From: Panagrolaimus kolymaensis
Lineage: Eukaryota > Nematoda > Chromadorea > Rhabditida > Panagrolaimidae
Length of the DNA: 64,000 nt
Direction: 5' to 3'
NCBI GenBank assembly: GCA_028622995.1
Contig: JAJQJQ010000003.1
Span: 1,922,001 to 1,986,000 of the forward strand
The notes under the pieces were generated by a model. The model was not told where the DNA came from. It ran no database searches and saw only the letters and a program-made list of their open reading frames with translations. Each line of letters starts with the position of its first letter. Within the stretch, counting starts at the first letter, position 1. Positions 15,901 through 29,301 of this stretch are shown in pieces. The position numbers were made by a program, and so were the translations under genes.

Positions 15901-18771
15901 TCGTTGTTTTTCACCAACATCTTAAACTTCCTTCTGTAATCAGAATGTTTTTATTTTTTTGACTACCTATCTATTAATACCTTTGAGACTTTTAAACGTC
16001 ACTTCCATTCATTGATAGCTATGTAAACAAAAAATGGTTTTCTTCTTCTATCTTTCTTTGAGTTGACTTAGTGCTTGCTTTAATAAAACCCTTTTTACTA
16101 GTTTAATTGTTTATAACAAAAATTCAACAAAACCATTTTGAGCTATTTTTTTATTAGATTTAAAATAATTTTAAGCTTTTTCTTGTTCCCATTTTTTTTA
16201 GCAAAAAGAAACATCGATTTTATTTAAGAGCATTAAAACAAATTTAAAACCTTGAATTGCATAATTTTTTTCAAATTTAAACAAAATGATACAACTAAAT
16301 CTGAAAAAAAAAAACCAAAAAATAATTCTTTGACCATTGATACTATGATAGCCGATAAAAAATGAGCAAAGCAAGCCCTATTTTTTTCTTCCTTGTTTTT
16401 AATCACCTTTTTAGCTTCACTATGGCATCGGCCATGGTTCATTTTTTTCTATGGTTTTCCTCGCTTTACTTCTATCGTTATCTTTTTTTTCTTGGTGACT
16501 ATTTCTAGCATTGGTACCTTACTGTTCTACGGTTCTTCTGTCAAAGTTATCAGAAGGAAAAGGAAGCCCATATTCTTGTTATTTTTTCTCTCTCCTTTTT
16601 TTGCCACCGGTGTTTTTAGAGAGTTCAGCTGGCGGACAAAATGCAAAAAAAAAGTGTCGTCGTATTGCTACATTTAGATACAAAACTCCTGTAGTACATA
16701 TACACATATATTTTTTTGACTCCCGGCAGGCAAGGTTCTTGTATCAAAAACATAAACAAGCGAATATAGATAGTTGTTAAAGGCTGGCGAATGTATGCCT
16801 GCATGCCTGGTCCAGCTTTGTTTGGCGGCCCGTCTTCTCTTTTTTTTTACTGCTTCCAATAAAGCCGCCATGTGCATCCACGTTTTTTTTACACGCGTGT
16901 CGCCCTTTTTCATTATATTTCTCTTTTGCATTTTCGTTGTGCTTCATTGAAAAATAGTATTTGCTTTGGGGAGAGAAAAGGGGACGAAAGACAACGCCTG
17001 CAGCACCAACAGCTCCTTATTGATTTTTCAAACACAAATACACACATTTTTCCCTTTCTTTCTCTTTCTCTATACTTTTTGTATACTCTTTTTTATTTAA
17101 TTTTTCAATTTTTTTTTCATTGGTAAAAAATAGAAAGAGCGAGAAACTTGCGTGTCTTACCAGGCAGTTGGTTGGTTGGACTTTGGATAGTAAAAAAAAA
17201 AGCCATTAATCAAAGAACATGGCTGTTGCTGCAAAATGTTTGTCGGGTGTCCATGTTTGTCTTTCTAACATCCATTTTTGCTTATTGCATATATGTTTGT
17301 TAAATGTCTTTTAAACAGAGAAAAAATAATTCAGAAACGTGTGTGTTCGCGGAAAAACTACCTTTTTTTTCAAGCAATAGTTTGTTCACTTTTTTTCTTT
17401 ACTGATGGATGCACTTTTTTATAGTTTTTTTTCTTCTTCTGTGTTTTAAAGCACGCGGTTGTTGTCGTCTCCTCCTTTGCAATGCAATGTTCGAGAGTTT
17501 GTCGTCGTCATTGTTGTTGTCGCTTCGCTGCGGTTGTCGTCGCTGTTGCCGTTTGTTTCTTCTTTTTCACCAAAAGTTGGGTTGAGCCGGTAAGTGTTAG
17601 AAAAAAAGTGCAGCAGAGACATCGAAAAAAATAGAAAGAATGGGAATAGATATTTGATGTATGAAAAAAAAAATGCGCCCATCATTTTGCGAGATGTCCG
17701 TCGCATTTTTTCTTCTTCTCTTTTTTTCCTTTTTTCTCTCTCTATAAAGATCTGAACCTTCAGTTGATGTTTGTGCGATAAATGAACATTTTCGAGCTTG
17801 CAAAAAAAAAAAAAGCAATTTTAACCAACTTTAAAAATGATACTTCAAACGCTTGCTTTTTTTAAACACAATTTAATTTTAGTTAGTTGTATTTTCATTC
17901 TTTTGTCAATTTTATTATTATTCATAAGCTAGCTCTTTATGTGTGGCATTTCTTAATCATTTGTTTAATTTTTTTTCTCGCCTTTTGATTCATTACTACC
18001 CTTTTTTCTTTTTTTTCTGTGTTGCCTTAAAAAATCGATTGAAACGAAAAATAATTGTTGATATTCAAAAACGAAGAGAAAAAAAAAGACTTGGGTCTGA
18101 CGTAGCCCCTCTTTTTTCTTTTGATCGTTTGTTCAATATTATTTTTCATTTAAGTCATAAAAAAAATACTCATTAATAAATTCAAGTAAGCCACCGCCGT
18201 CTCATATCCGGTTTTATGAATGAACTCTGATCTTTTTATGTCGCACAGTGTCTTTTTTTTGTTTTTCTATAGTTTCTATTGAGGCATCTCTAAATTACCG
18301 TTATTATTATTTTCTTTGACCCTTTTTTTCTTTATTTTTATTTTAGTTTCTATTTTTTTTAGTATTTTTTAACTTTTGGAATATCCCGTGTTGCAAACAT
18401 TTTGAGACTTGTTTCAATTGTTTTTGGCGCGTTTGCTTAGCTGCTTTTTTATTTTTTACCAATTCTTTTCTGTATTGAATATCTATTTCCGGTAATAATT
18501 CGTTGGTTCATTGATGTTAGGTTTCAGGAGATCAATCCCTCAGCTAACAATCATCATATTTTTTTGCCTTTGAAGCTTCTTTGATTCCTAATAATTATTT
18601 GAATACAACCCCGTTCGCGGGTTAAATATTGCCGGCCTGGATTATTTGATCAACTCAGCTGGGTCTCCTTCGTTGGAGAGTGATTTGGAGAATTGCAATT
18701 TTGCAGCCTCCTTTTTAAATAATAGCGTTCCATCAACTACAACATCCAAAATTACGGCGCCAAACGGTGCA
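9914..18771. other. 9-kb gene-poor, low-complexity region
   Basis: No convincing exon was found on either strand. The open frames are short and dominated by F, L, K, S and N from poly-T/poly-A and CTT/TTC-rich DNA. From about 13.8 kb the sequence becomes rich in pyrimidine tracts (TTTCTTC runs), and from about 14.2 to 18.0 kb GC-richer islands appear. It could hold the promoter and possibly 5' non-coding exons of the downstream nuclear receptor. That is inference from position only. Confidence 0.5.
17457..17550. repeat. GTT/GTC trinucleotide-rich tract
   Basis: Imperfect runs of GTTGTTGTC and GTCGTCGTC triplets, interrupted by short unique sequence. On the minus strand this reads as a run of N/D/T codons, which creates a spurious open frame across 17446-17706. 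No domain is present, so it is treated as simple repeat. Confidence 0.5.
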
Positions 18772-20312
18772 ATGCAACCTCGCCAACGGCGCAAAGTTCC
18801 AGAAGGGGAGCTTTGCGCTGTTTGCTCCGATCGAGCCACTGGATATCATTATGGTACACCAAGTTGTAATGGATGGTAATTTTAAAGTTGCTTTTAAACC
18901 AAGAAATTAATAGTTAATTTTTTAGTAAAACCTTTTTCCGTCGAACTATCGTATCAGGGCATACCTTTGTTTGCCAATACAATGGAAATTGTGATGTGAA
19001 TAAAAGTTAGTTAAACCTATTCCTTAAACAAAATTAAACTAATTTTAACTTCTTCTTTTAAGATGTTCGATGTGCTTGCCGCCATTGCCGCTTTAATAAA
19101 TGTATTGCTGTTGGAATGGATGCCAGAGGTACTTTTATTCTAACCTTCTTAAAATATTTGTATATGTTAGGCCTTTTAGCGATTCAAAATGATCGAGATA
19201 GAATTGGACCAACAAAAAAATTCCGAATGGAAAAGCGCAATAGTTCTGGCGAAGAAGATCAACTTTCTGTTACCTCCTCATCGCCTCAACAGCGTACATC
19301 AACAACAGATGATAAAGTAATTGAAAGTTTAACGGGAATTGAACAACTTTGTAATACATTACGATCGTGTGTTATGGTTGAATCTAAAAATGTTAAAGAA
19401 ACTCTCATGTCCCCATGTTTACTTTATCGGATGAATACATTAGAGCCGGATGTAAGAATTTATTAAAAAACATTAAATCCTTTTTCACCTTTTTTTTCTT
19501 TAGGCTAGCACAACCTTCCGGAATCTTTATCCTGCGTCTATGGAAGATATTAAAATGTGGAACATCCGTGAATTAAGATTATGTTTGGAATGGGTTAAAA
19601 CATTCGAAGAATTTGCCAAACTTTCGGAATTAGATCAAATGGCATTAGTCAGAAATTTTGCTTTTACATTTAATCTTTTAAATCGAGTATTTTATTCCGG
19701 TGATTATGGTCCTGATAAAATTGTTTATCCCAGTGGGGCATATATTTTGAGACAAGCACAGGATTCGGTGAAAATTCCCGGTTGTAGATCAATTTATCAT
19801 AGACAAATGGATGAAATTATGATTCCATTTAGAAAGCTTGATGTTTCACTTCAAGAATTTGCTGCATTTAAAGCTGTTTTATTGTTTAATCCCGGTATGC
19901 TTTTTTTTCGTCACAAAACGATGGAAACAAATTATGCAAATTGTTTTTAGATGCTTGTGAACTATCCGTTGAAGCTAAAGCAGATGTTCAAAGGGAAAGA
20001 ACAAAATATTTATCATCGCTATTTTATTTTATTACAAACAAATACGGTTTACATCATGGCGTGCAAAAATATGGCCAACTTCTCATGATGGCTCCATCAA
20101 TTCAAGTGAGTAAAAAACAAAATATAATCAAGCAACCAAAAAGTTTTGTTACTGAGACATTAACTTTTAAAAACTCGTTTTTCTGGATAATTATTTATTC
20201 TCCCATTTTTTAGAATATTATCGATCAAAATGACGAAAATATGCAAGTTATGGAAGTATTTGAACATATTTGGAGAATTGATAGCTTTGTTAAAGAACTT
20301 TGCATGAGATAA
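18772..20312 (+). CDS. nuclear hormone receptor (nematode-type NHR)
   Basis: Seven exons from the chosen ATG: 18772-18875, 18926-19006, 19064-19128, 19180-19451, 19504-19894, 19951-20105, 20214-20312, giving 388 residues. The DNA-binding domain (about 15-85) has both C4 zinc modules, CAVCSDRATGYHYG and CRHCRFNKC, and the P-box CNGCKTFF, typical of the expanded nematode NHR group. A ligand-binding domain (about 150-388) follows, ending in a short acidic VKEL helix that could act as AF-2. Start: the frame stays open upstream to 18595 without another ATG. A good acceptor TTTTGCAG ends at 18706, so either a spliced leader is added there with translation from 18772, or an unseen upstream exon supplies the start. 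Role by family: DNA-binding transcription factor, ligand unknown. Confidence 0.9.
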
Positions 20313-22224
20313 TTTTTCTTTTAAAAATCTTTGCCCTATTCTTACCATTTATATTTTATTTTATAATTAAAATAGTTTTTTTGATTTTATTTTAAATAAT
20401 CTTAAACACACAGAATATATAATATATATACAACATCAAAACTTCGATCTAACCATTTTTTTTATTGCTCATCACCTCAAAGAGTGTTTTTTTGTTTTTT
20501 GTTTGTTTTGGTCTATCTTCCTCATCTTTTTTATTATTATTTTATTATATTTTTTTTCTTTGCGTGGTTGTTACAAATTTGAATATAGCGCGTTTCAACT
20601 CTTTTTTAAATAGATTTTATTTCAAATTCTCGTCTTTTTTCTATCAGGTTTAAAAAATTTTTATTTTATGAATTATCCAGTTTTGTTAGTTATTGTCTTT
20701 TTTAGCGTTTTTTATTTTAAGATAACGCAAACGTACACGCGTATATTTTTTCATTTTTTATTTTTAAATTTTTCCATTAGAAATCAAGCGTGCATATAGT
20801 TGTAATGTGTGGCAAAAAAATAAACCAGCATCCGTTTATAAATCAACAAAAAACTCTTTTAAATAACAGTTAAAAATTCATACTATTATTCTTATTTCTT
20901 TAAAATTTTTCTGAATAATAAAGATTATTATAATTCTAATTTTTCTCATCCATTTATAACCCATTTAAATTCTGAAAAAAAGATTTAGGAATTTTTATTT
21001 ACTCATTGGAGTTAGCTAATTTTTGTTGCTAGAAAATTTTATTTTTGTTCTTCCAAAAAAATTTGTTATCCCATTATTATATTTATTTTTAAAAAAATCG
21101 CTTTTAAATCGTTTTGTCAAACATACAAAAGTGCAACTTCGCTGTTTTTTGTTTTAAAATGTCACCTACCACTGCGTTATATTTATTTTTAGTTAGTTTT
21201 GATTTTTTTTCATAGGATAATTATATGTTTTCGTTAAGTGAGGTTATTAAAATTTGATTTTGGTGGGATTTTTTTTGTAGTTGACCATTAAACCCCATTA
21301 TTTGATAGTTGAAGAGATGGGCACTTTAAATTATTTCTTGAAAACTAAAAAGTGTTGATAATTTTTGCAGTCGTTTTGGAGAACACTTTTTAATTCAATA
21401 AAATTTTATTTGATAGAAGAAGGAATTTAAAAAAAAATAAACATCGAAAATTTATTTCACTTCGAGCAATTTAGTGATTAACTACCCTAATCCACCGTTT
21501 TTGCTATCATTTTTGGCCACCTTTTAAGTTTACCACAGCGGAGAAAAGTTCATGCAGCTATCAATATTTTCTCATTCAAAAAAACGAATAGATTTTAAAT
21601 TCTTATTTTTCTTCGTCTCCTTATTTCCATTCCAAACAAAAAAAATAGTATATGCCTTCGTGGGTTGTTAGTAAATTTTTTATTGTTGGACAAGCATGAG
21701 TTATTTCTTTCTTTCTTACAAATATTAGATTATCTTACATATATTTTGTTGTTATTAGCGCAAAGACTATTTTTTACCCATTTCTTTTTTCTTGTTGGAC
21801 TTACAAAAAAAAGCGGATTTATGGTGGTGGTTGTACAGAAAGTTATCCATCCACTAGATTTCTTTTTTTGTTCTTCATTTGTCTGGTTTTGTTATACTAC
21901 ATTTATCACGCCAATCTGGCTTCAATCTTGATCGTTATCAAATGAATTTTGAAAAAAAAAATTAAATTATAACCACACAGATTTGGCACAATTTGATTCA
22001 CCGGTTTTGTTTTTCTTATTATTATTTTTTCTCGTTGTATAAAAATAAATAAAATGAAGATTAATTATATTTTTTATTTATTTAATTTTATCGAATAACA
22101 AATGCAAGATATGATAACAAAACAACAAGAAATTAAATAGAAAAAGCGAGAACATTTTTACACATAAATAAATATGTCCTTTTACGCAACCCCAGCATCA
22201 AACTTCACAAAATAAATCAATAAA
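20313..22224. other. non-coding interval
   Basis: About 1.9 kb between the 3' ends of two convergent genes (NHR on plus, GPCR on minus). It is rich in T/A runs. Open frames at 20465-20653 and 21665-21931 are compositionally biased and have no domain, so nothing else is called. Confidence 0.5.
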
Positions 22225-23992
22225 TCATAAAGAAGTTGTGCAACTTTGTGGTTCCAATTCATACCGATTACCCTTTTTTCTCCACCATTGAAAAAATATG
22301 CGTTTAAACGTGTTTTGAAAATCATTTGACATTGCACAATATAGTGTGAAACTTACAGAACTATAAAATAATGTGAGCATTTCCATAACGGACCCTAAGT
22401 GATCATAGATTATAATGCCAAATTTTTCTCCATATATCGCTGTGCAAAGGTTTAACATTCCATGCGGAAATTCAACCTTAAAAAAAGAAAATAAATGTCA
22501 TTTTGTTTTGCGGTTTTAAGCCCGTGTGTGTTTTTGTTGTCATATTTTTTATTTATATTTGACTTACACTAACACATAAAATCATCACGGCTATTAGCAT
22601 ACGAGTGGTTCGTTGAGTTGCAATCATTCTTGCATTGCAGCGATTACTCCCGACGGAATTAGGCGAAATCAAAACTTGATGACTATTTAAAACATCACCA
22701 TTGTTGTTTTTTGAATATTTTGGAGAGTTTGAAAAGCCGATTTGACGTCTCCGCTCTACACGTTTCAATGACCTTCAAAAGTTTTAACAATTTATTTTTT
22801 TCTGATGTTTGTTTGTTTTTGATAAAAAAAATTATGAATTATTCAAAACAACAAAAAAAGCTTACTTGATCAATAGAATTAAAAAAATAGACAACACAAG
22901 GCTGGGGATTAACTTCAAAACAATTCCAAACATCCAAAATATTCCTGCTACAAGGGTGGAATTTTGAGAATAGTTAAGATCATACATTTTTTTCAAATGA
23001 CATTCTAATATCCCCTGTGTTTCAGCCACCTAAAGAAAGAGAGTTGTTATCGGCTTTGGGCAAAAGATTAAATTCCAATTATTAACCTTAGATGAAAGAA
23101 ATACAGGTATGCAAAGAATTGGAACCACATGCCAAACTGCTAAAGAAGCATATAAAGCTGTTTTATTTTGTAATAAAGTTCGATTTGCTGCGATTGGCCA
23201 TTTAATTGCACCATATCGAAAAATGGCCACTACAATTGTATGTGCAAAAGCTACTTAAAAAAAATTAAATTTTGTTAAATTTATGCAATCATGTTTCTCT
23301 GTTATTTTTTTCATTTCAAACCTGTATGAAAAACAATATTTAAGTTTACATTAAAAAATCTGTAAACAGCAACACTATATGACCACGGGAATTCGTAACT
23401 AAAAAAATTGGTTATTATTTTATGCATGGATAAATTTATTTTTCGTGACATTTAGTGTTTGTAGAGTTTGCACTTACCATAAAAGTTTAAGTTGTTCAAT
23501 AGCCAAAAATATTAAATAATTAAGTGCTAATAGGAATTGTGCAGTTGATAACCCCGTAAGGAGGACATTTATGGGCGTAAGCATTTCCTTTCTATAATTA
23601 AATGATAAAAAGTTTAAAAGAGATTATAAAATTGTTTTATTACAAATTTGGAACTTTTTTGCAACTTTAAAGTTTAGAAGTTCAACTTTTGCAAATGTCA
23701 AAAGAAGGTGGCAAAATAATGACAATAAAAAAAAGAAAATTCGAGAAAAAAGTGAAAATGAAACTTTTTTAAGAAGCAGCCCTTTTATAAATAAATACCT
23801 GGTTAAAATTATAACATTGATTACATTTGAAAAGCTTCCAAATATACATATTAAGGCGGATAAAGGGATATGTATTCGATCATAAATGGATGAAAATGGA
23901 GTTAGATAACAAGCAAAAAATATACATTCATCCTCAACATCTTCAAATTCAGCAGCCGCAACAATGGCGGCTATGGTGGTGGACGTCGTCAT
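22225..23992 (-). CDS. rhodopsin-class neuropeptide-type GPCR (DMSR/Srw-like)
   Basis: Seven exons on the minus strand: 23992-23799, 23591-23478, 23398-23322, 23253-23087, 23029-22866, 22772-22568, 22476-22225, giving 390 residues with a continuous frame and seven hydrophobic segments. The N-terminus is short and acidic. TM1 is followed by RKEMLTPINVLLTGLS, the usual TM1-TM2 turn of the nematode Srw/DMSR group. TM6 contains VEFPHGML, close to the FPxGIL motif of myosuppressin-receptor-like proteins. The third intracellular loop (about 245-300) is basic and Ser/Asn-rich, and the tail is short. The ligand is probably a FMRFamide-like peptide by family analogy, not shown by sequence. The acceptor of exon 4 is doubled (AAGTAG), so alternative use adds or removes one residue. 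Confidence 0.88.
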
Positions 23993-25420
23993 TTTGCTTT
24001 ATGGCGCTAAAAAAATATTTCTAGCGATAAGTTGTCAACAGCATTTTTTTTCTCGCTGAGTGTTTATTGCTGAAAAAGCACAAAATCTTTTGAAGCGTAA
24101 TAGTGGAAAAGAAAAACGATTCAATTAGGACCTACTTATAAAATTATAGAGCCCAATGAAAAAAAATAAAATAAAATAAATAAAAGTGTGAAATATTTCG
24201 GTGTTTGACAGAATAGAAAGGGCTAAACAGCAACAACAGCAGCAGCCTTAAGAGCAACTTTACATGCCAAAAAATTAACCACCAAAAAAAGATAGATGTT
24301 AGTGATACAGCTTCTATTACTATTGGATGGATAGAGGAGAAGAAAAGATGAAAGGAAGTAAATTTTACGCAATTTTAACAAAACGTTTTTTTCTCTCCAA
24401 ATTTAGCAAGAAAAAAACCTTCAAAAATGGATAGCTTTTTTTCTTTAAGTTTGTCGGAAACAAGCATATGTTTAAAAAATAAGATAAATGCTGGCTTTGT
24501 TTCTTGAAAGCTAATACGGGAAACCAAAGTTACTAAAAGCTTCAAAAAAAGAAGGTTTGCTTGGCTTTAAAAAAAACACCTAAAAATAAAGAGCAAAATG
24601 GATTCCTTCCAAATATTCAAAGCTTAATCTATTGGTTTTTGAAAGTTTCAAAGTTTAAAACATTTTCAATTCTCTTTTTCAGAACAAATAAACCATGCAG
24701 CAACAAAAAAAAACAGATAAATTTTATTATTTTTCTTTATTTTATCATGTACGATAAAAACCCTGCGCCGTCATTGCCGCCACCACAAAAAAAACTTCCA
24801 ATAAAAAACAGACTCAAATGTTTAAAATAAAAGTAAAAAAGATAATAAGTTTTATTATTTCTTGAAGCCACTTAACTTTTTATAAAATATAATTAAACAT
24901 TTTTATTTATTTTTTCTTTCCTAGATAGATTAGCACAATTTAAATATGGGTAAGTAAAACTGTTTTTTTATTATTTTATTCATATCCCACTAATTTATTT
25001 ATTTTTGACACAAACATATTTTTTTCAAACAACACAAAAATCAAAAGAAAAAGTTATAAAATAGTAGACAAAAAAATTAAATAATGTTTTTAAAATTTTT
25101 TTATTAGAAAAAGCAAAGAAACTTTGTATATAAAAATTCTAATCAATGACTGAAGGAAAGGGAATAAAAAATAAGCACGAATTTTATAACATATTTTTTG
25201 GCACACAATGAAAAAAATAAGAAATATATAAAAATATAAACTTGAGATAGCAAAGAAAATAGGGGGATTATGAAGACAATGCTTTTTTGGTTCCAACTTT
25301 AAACAGACGCATTTTTGGCATTTTTTGGGAGATCAAATAAAAGAATGAAGAAGTGTTGTTATTTTACCATTTTTCTCAAAGGCTTAATAAATATATTTAA
25401 TGAATTTTTTTTTCTTCGTT
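23993..25420. other. non-coding interval
   Basis: About 1.4 kb between the GPCR start and the ceh-16 stop. It contains a short CAACAGCAG-rich run near 24230 and many homopolymers. No coding segment was recognised. It should carry the GPCR promoter and the ceh-16 3' UTR. Confidence 0.45.
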
Positions 25421-27261
25421 TTACATTTGTGATGTCAAAACTGTTGAGTTTCCTGATGCATGATGATTATAAAGCCCTTGAGCCATGAGATGCAAAGCCA
25501 ATGAGGGTCGATGTACTCCAGTTTTCTTTAATTTTGCTCGTTTATTCTGAAAAACAACAAATAAATGATTTTATTATCTTTGAATTTTTCTTTTTATATT
25601 ACAGTATGCTTTTATTGTTTTTGTTTGATACCTAAATTAGTTTAATCAAAACAAGAAAATTTTGGTGAAACGAGCGATAATGAGTTTTTACGTATGTACG
25701 TTTAAAAAAAGTCATAGTAGCGCCAAAGCATTCCGCCTTTCTTCTTTTTATTTTTTGTTTTATTTTTTTGCGCGAACAACACGAGGACCAAAACGAATGA
25801 AAGAGAGAAGAGAAAAAAAAATCAAGATCATAATCTTTTGAGTTAACAACAACGCCAAAAGGTCTCATTTACAAATGAGCGTGTAAAAAGAGAGAAAAGA
25901 AAGAAGATGAAGGCCAGTTGAAAATGAAAAGAGGAGCGATAAAACCGGCCCTCGTTAGTAGTAGTTATTGCTGTTAGCAATAAAAAATATATATATTTCG
26001 GGACGCCATCATGTTAACAACAATAAATGATGATGAGGAAAATTAGAGATGAAAAAAAAAGAAAGGAGAAAGAACATGGAAAACATAAATACTTTTTCTG
26101 CAGCGCAAAAGAAGAAAAAAATGGAAGATCATTCTTCTTATTTGATAGACGACAGATTTGGCTATTTGTTTGATTGAATGATGAAGCAGCAGCAGGTGTT
26201 CAAATAACATGATGGGAAGACAAAGTTATGAGAACAAGAAAAAAGCGGCAAAGTAAAACAAAAAATATTTGAAAATTTTTTGAATTAACCGTTCAAAATA
26301 ACTCTGTATATTTTAAATTTTTGTTTTCTTACCTGAAACCATATTTTTATTTGAGATTCATTTAGACCAAGTTCATGTGCAAGTTCTTGCCGACGTTTTT
26401 CAGTGAGATATTTGTTATCAATAAATTGCTTTTTTAATCTTTCTAATTGATCTGCTGTGAATGCAGTTCTTGGCCGCTTTTCTTCTTCAATTTGATGGCA
26501 TACCCCTCCTTTACTACTACGTTTAGTTTTTCTCATACGTGGGCCTGAAACTAAGACTTTTAAGTGCTTTCATATTCACTAAAAAAATTAATTTAAAAGA
26601 ACTACCAGAACTTGGACGATCCGAATATCGAGTACAGTAAATCCATGCAGGCAATGAAGAAGCTAAAGGCGGCGTCACAGCAGGTGGATGATTCGAGGAA
26701 CGAAGCTGTAAGAGTGGGAGATTATTCGGCAATCTCTAAAAATAACAAACAATTTTTTTTTAAAAGTAAGATTACATATAGAATCACAGCCCCCCTCCGT
26801 GTTGTTGAAAGTATTATCAAAGCCGGAAATCAAAGAGAAATTAATTTTAATGTCGAAAAAAACTTCAATCAAACCGCTATGGTTAGTAGCGGCGACGACT
26901 GCCAGAAAAAAAACTCTAATCTCGCGCCCTTATGATTATAATCTAATAGTAACTAACTAATTGCCGTTTGCGAAAGAAATTAAAAAATTCATTAAAAAGG
27001 ATAAAAAAAAATAAATAATATTAATCGCAAACGGAAAGAAATTTTAATCACCCGAATCAAAGAATGAAAGCAAAAAAATTAACAAACCTTTCCAAATGAA
27101 GGTTGAAGGATGCTATCAATGCTAAATTTAAGTCCTGAAGGTGAGGATGATGATGAAGATGAAGTTGAACTGTTGGCATAACTTCGTATGGATAGATTTC
27201 CAAGGGTATCAGGCGATGCTGCGCCATCGGAAGACGAAGATGCGCAGCTTTCAGACAGCAT
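25421..27261 (-). CDS. ceh-16: engrailed-class homeodomain transcription factor
   Basis: Four exons on the minus strand: 27261-27088, 26735-26606, 26544-26333, 25546-25421, giving 213 residues. Residues about 43-57 are the EH1 Groucho-binding motif ([14 protein letters not shown]). Residues about 87-104 are the EH2 region, with [16 protein letters not shown]. The homeodomain spans about 123-182, starting EKRPRTAF, with helix 3 IKIWFQNKRAK carrying Q50 and N51; the last intron splits it between Q50 and N51. The C-terminal EH5 block [13 protein letters not shown] is conserved. This motif order is diagnostic of Engrailed; the nematode orthologue is CEH-16, needed for seam cell and boundary fate in C. 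elegans. The usual first tryptophan of EH2 (WPAW) is leucine here. A CTTGCAG acceptor about 20 bp before the ATG may be a spliced-leader site. Confidence 0.96.
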
Positions 27262-29301
27262 TGAAAAAAAGTAACAATTCACTGCAAGGAGATACTGTAA
27301 TCGGTTATTAGTTAATCACTATTAAAATCAAAACAAAAACAAGTGTAAACACGGGTTAGAAAAAAACAATCACAAATAGAAAAACTCTAAAGGCCTTAGG
27401 CATCATGTTTTACAAAAAAACAACATTGTTTAAAAGGGGCGTACCTCTCCTCAATTTCCCATAAGTAATTACGGTAGAAGGCCCTAGAGTATTTAATTTT
27501 TAAAGTGACTAGTTTTTTTTATGTTGCAAAAATAAAGAAATGTATGCTCCTCTTTCTCTAACTACCTTATTGGCCGTAAAATGTCCCTCTCTCTGAAGGA
27601 AGGAGGGGAAAAAATAAAGAGAGTCTCCGCCTTGCAATCATCTTCCTTTCCCTTAATAAATGATGATGGAAATTGCTGATTTCGGAGTCATACATACATA
27701 TCGCTTTTTTGATTTTTAATATTATGGCTTCTTGTTATTGCGGAATTTTTTTTTGAAATCTAATTATAAACCAAAAATATAGCAAAATTTTTTTGATTCT
27801 GTTAGTACGCGCCAAAGGTGAATAAAAAAAAGCTAACAACATTAAATCCAAAAACATTAAAAGCTGTTTAAGAATTTACTCGATTTCAAATAGTATTTCT
27901 AAAGACACATTTATTTTTTGTATTTTTCGCTTTTATTTTTTCTTAAATAAAATAAAAGAAATACTAATTTAATTGCCTGTCAAGAAAGGAGTTGCTTTTT
28001 TTACTAAAGCTTTGGCTTCTGAAATTGACTCTATCTCTCTTTCAAAAAAGCTGCTAAATACTAAATAAATTGTGTGCGAAATGAGCAACAATTAGTTTAA
28101 ATATAAAAAACAAACAAGCTAAGGATATAAAATAGCAAAATGGGCATGCAATGTTAAGAAAAATTAATGAATGTTACTTCAAGGAAAAAAGGAAAAAAAT
28201 TGTCTCTAAAAAATTAATTTGGAATAAAGCACAGGACAATAATTAGTCGCTTTTCCTATTCACTGTATCCATTTCTGAACTAAATTAAAGTCTAAATTTA
28301 TAAAGCAATTTTAGAATTTTATTTCTTACAGAAAAGTAAAAATCCAAATTATCATGACAATTAAAAAATCTCACTCGTCTTTTTTAGTTATTTTTAAATT
28401 TAAAGCTTACACAAATTTTAAATCCTTTAACTACTTCCTAAAGCCAATGGCCTAAAAATATACAAAATCTAAATAGATTTCCGGGATAAAGCAATGATCA
28501 CAGGGATTTTGCGCTTTTTTTTATTCTTTATTTTTTTAATAAAGAATGCAACATTGATGGACAGTTTTTGGCACATCATTTAGCTTCTTTGATGACTGCG
28601 CCATTTATTTTCAACTGTGTCATCGTCTCATTGACAATTCATCGCGCAATATTATTGCTGCTGTTTGCTTTTGTTTATTGCATCTATCTAAACTCATTAA
28701 CAAGCATCTTTTTCATTGCTAATGCTTTTCGCTTCTCTTTTTCTCAATAAAGTGAGCGAGAATGAGGTTGACTTTTAAATAGGCAATTGGAAAAATAGAA
28801 ACAAACCTCTGATGTCAAAAGAAGAGAATTAAAAATAAAAAGAAATACAATATATAACTTTACTCTAGTGAAACAATATTAGATAAACGAAAGTCTGAAA
28901 GAATGATACTTTATATCAGCAAAATATGATTTTTAAATGGTAAAATTTGCAAAAGATGAAATTCTCTAAAGCACTAAGTTCTAGTTTTTTTTGTTAATCG
29001 CCCTACTTTTGTTTTTTCATAATTCATCCCATGGCAAGGAAAAAAATCAAAATTCTGTGTAGAGATTTGTTGTAATTATGAATTTGGAATACATACAAAA
29101 ATATTCGCTTCATAAGGTTTTCAATGTCTTTAAATGGAGTCATGAGGAATTTGAATATTTTTGTCTTTCATTTATGGTACCTGCCAATTTGTGTCTTTTC
29201 TCGGTAATTACATTTTATAAAAAAAGGAAGAAAAAAACTGTATTATTGCGTCATCGATCTCGTACCAAACATATTGGTTGGTGCGTCTCAACAACTTATT
29301 A
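27262..29301. other. non-coding region upstream of ceh-16
   Basis: About 2 kb of AT-rich DNA with small purine-rich and CTCTCT tracts (27590-27630). Open frames at 28568-28750 and 29078-29308 have no domain similarity that I recognise. The second stops immediately before the hAT-like insertion. Probably the ceh-16 promoter. Confidence 0.45.

Noticed and set aside
13993..17830. Many short open frames on both strands
   Set aside because: They arise from TTC/CTT and AAG/AAA tracts and mirror each other on opposite strands. None has motifs, membrane topology that makes sense, or phase-compatible splice sites.
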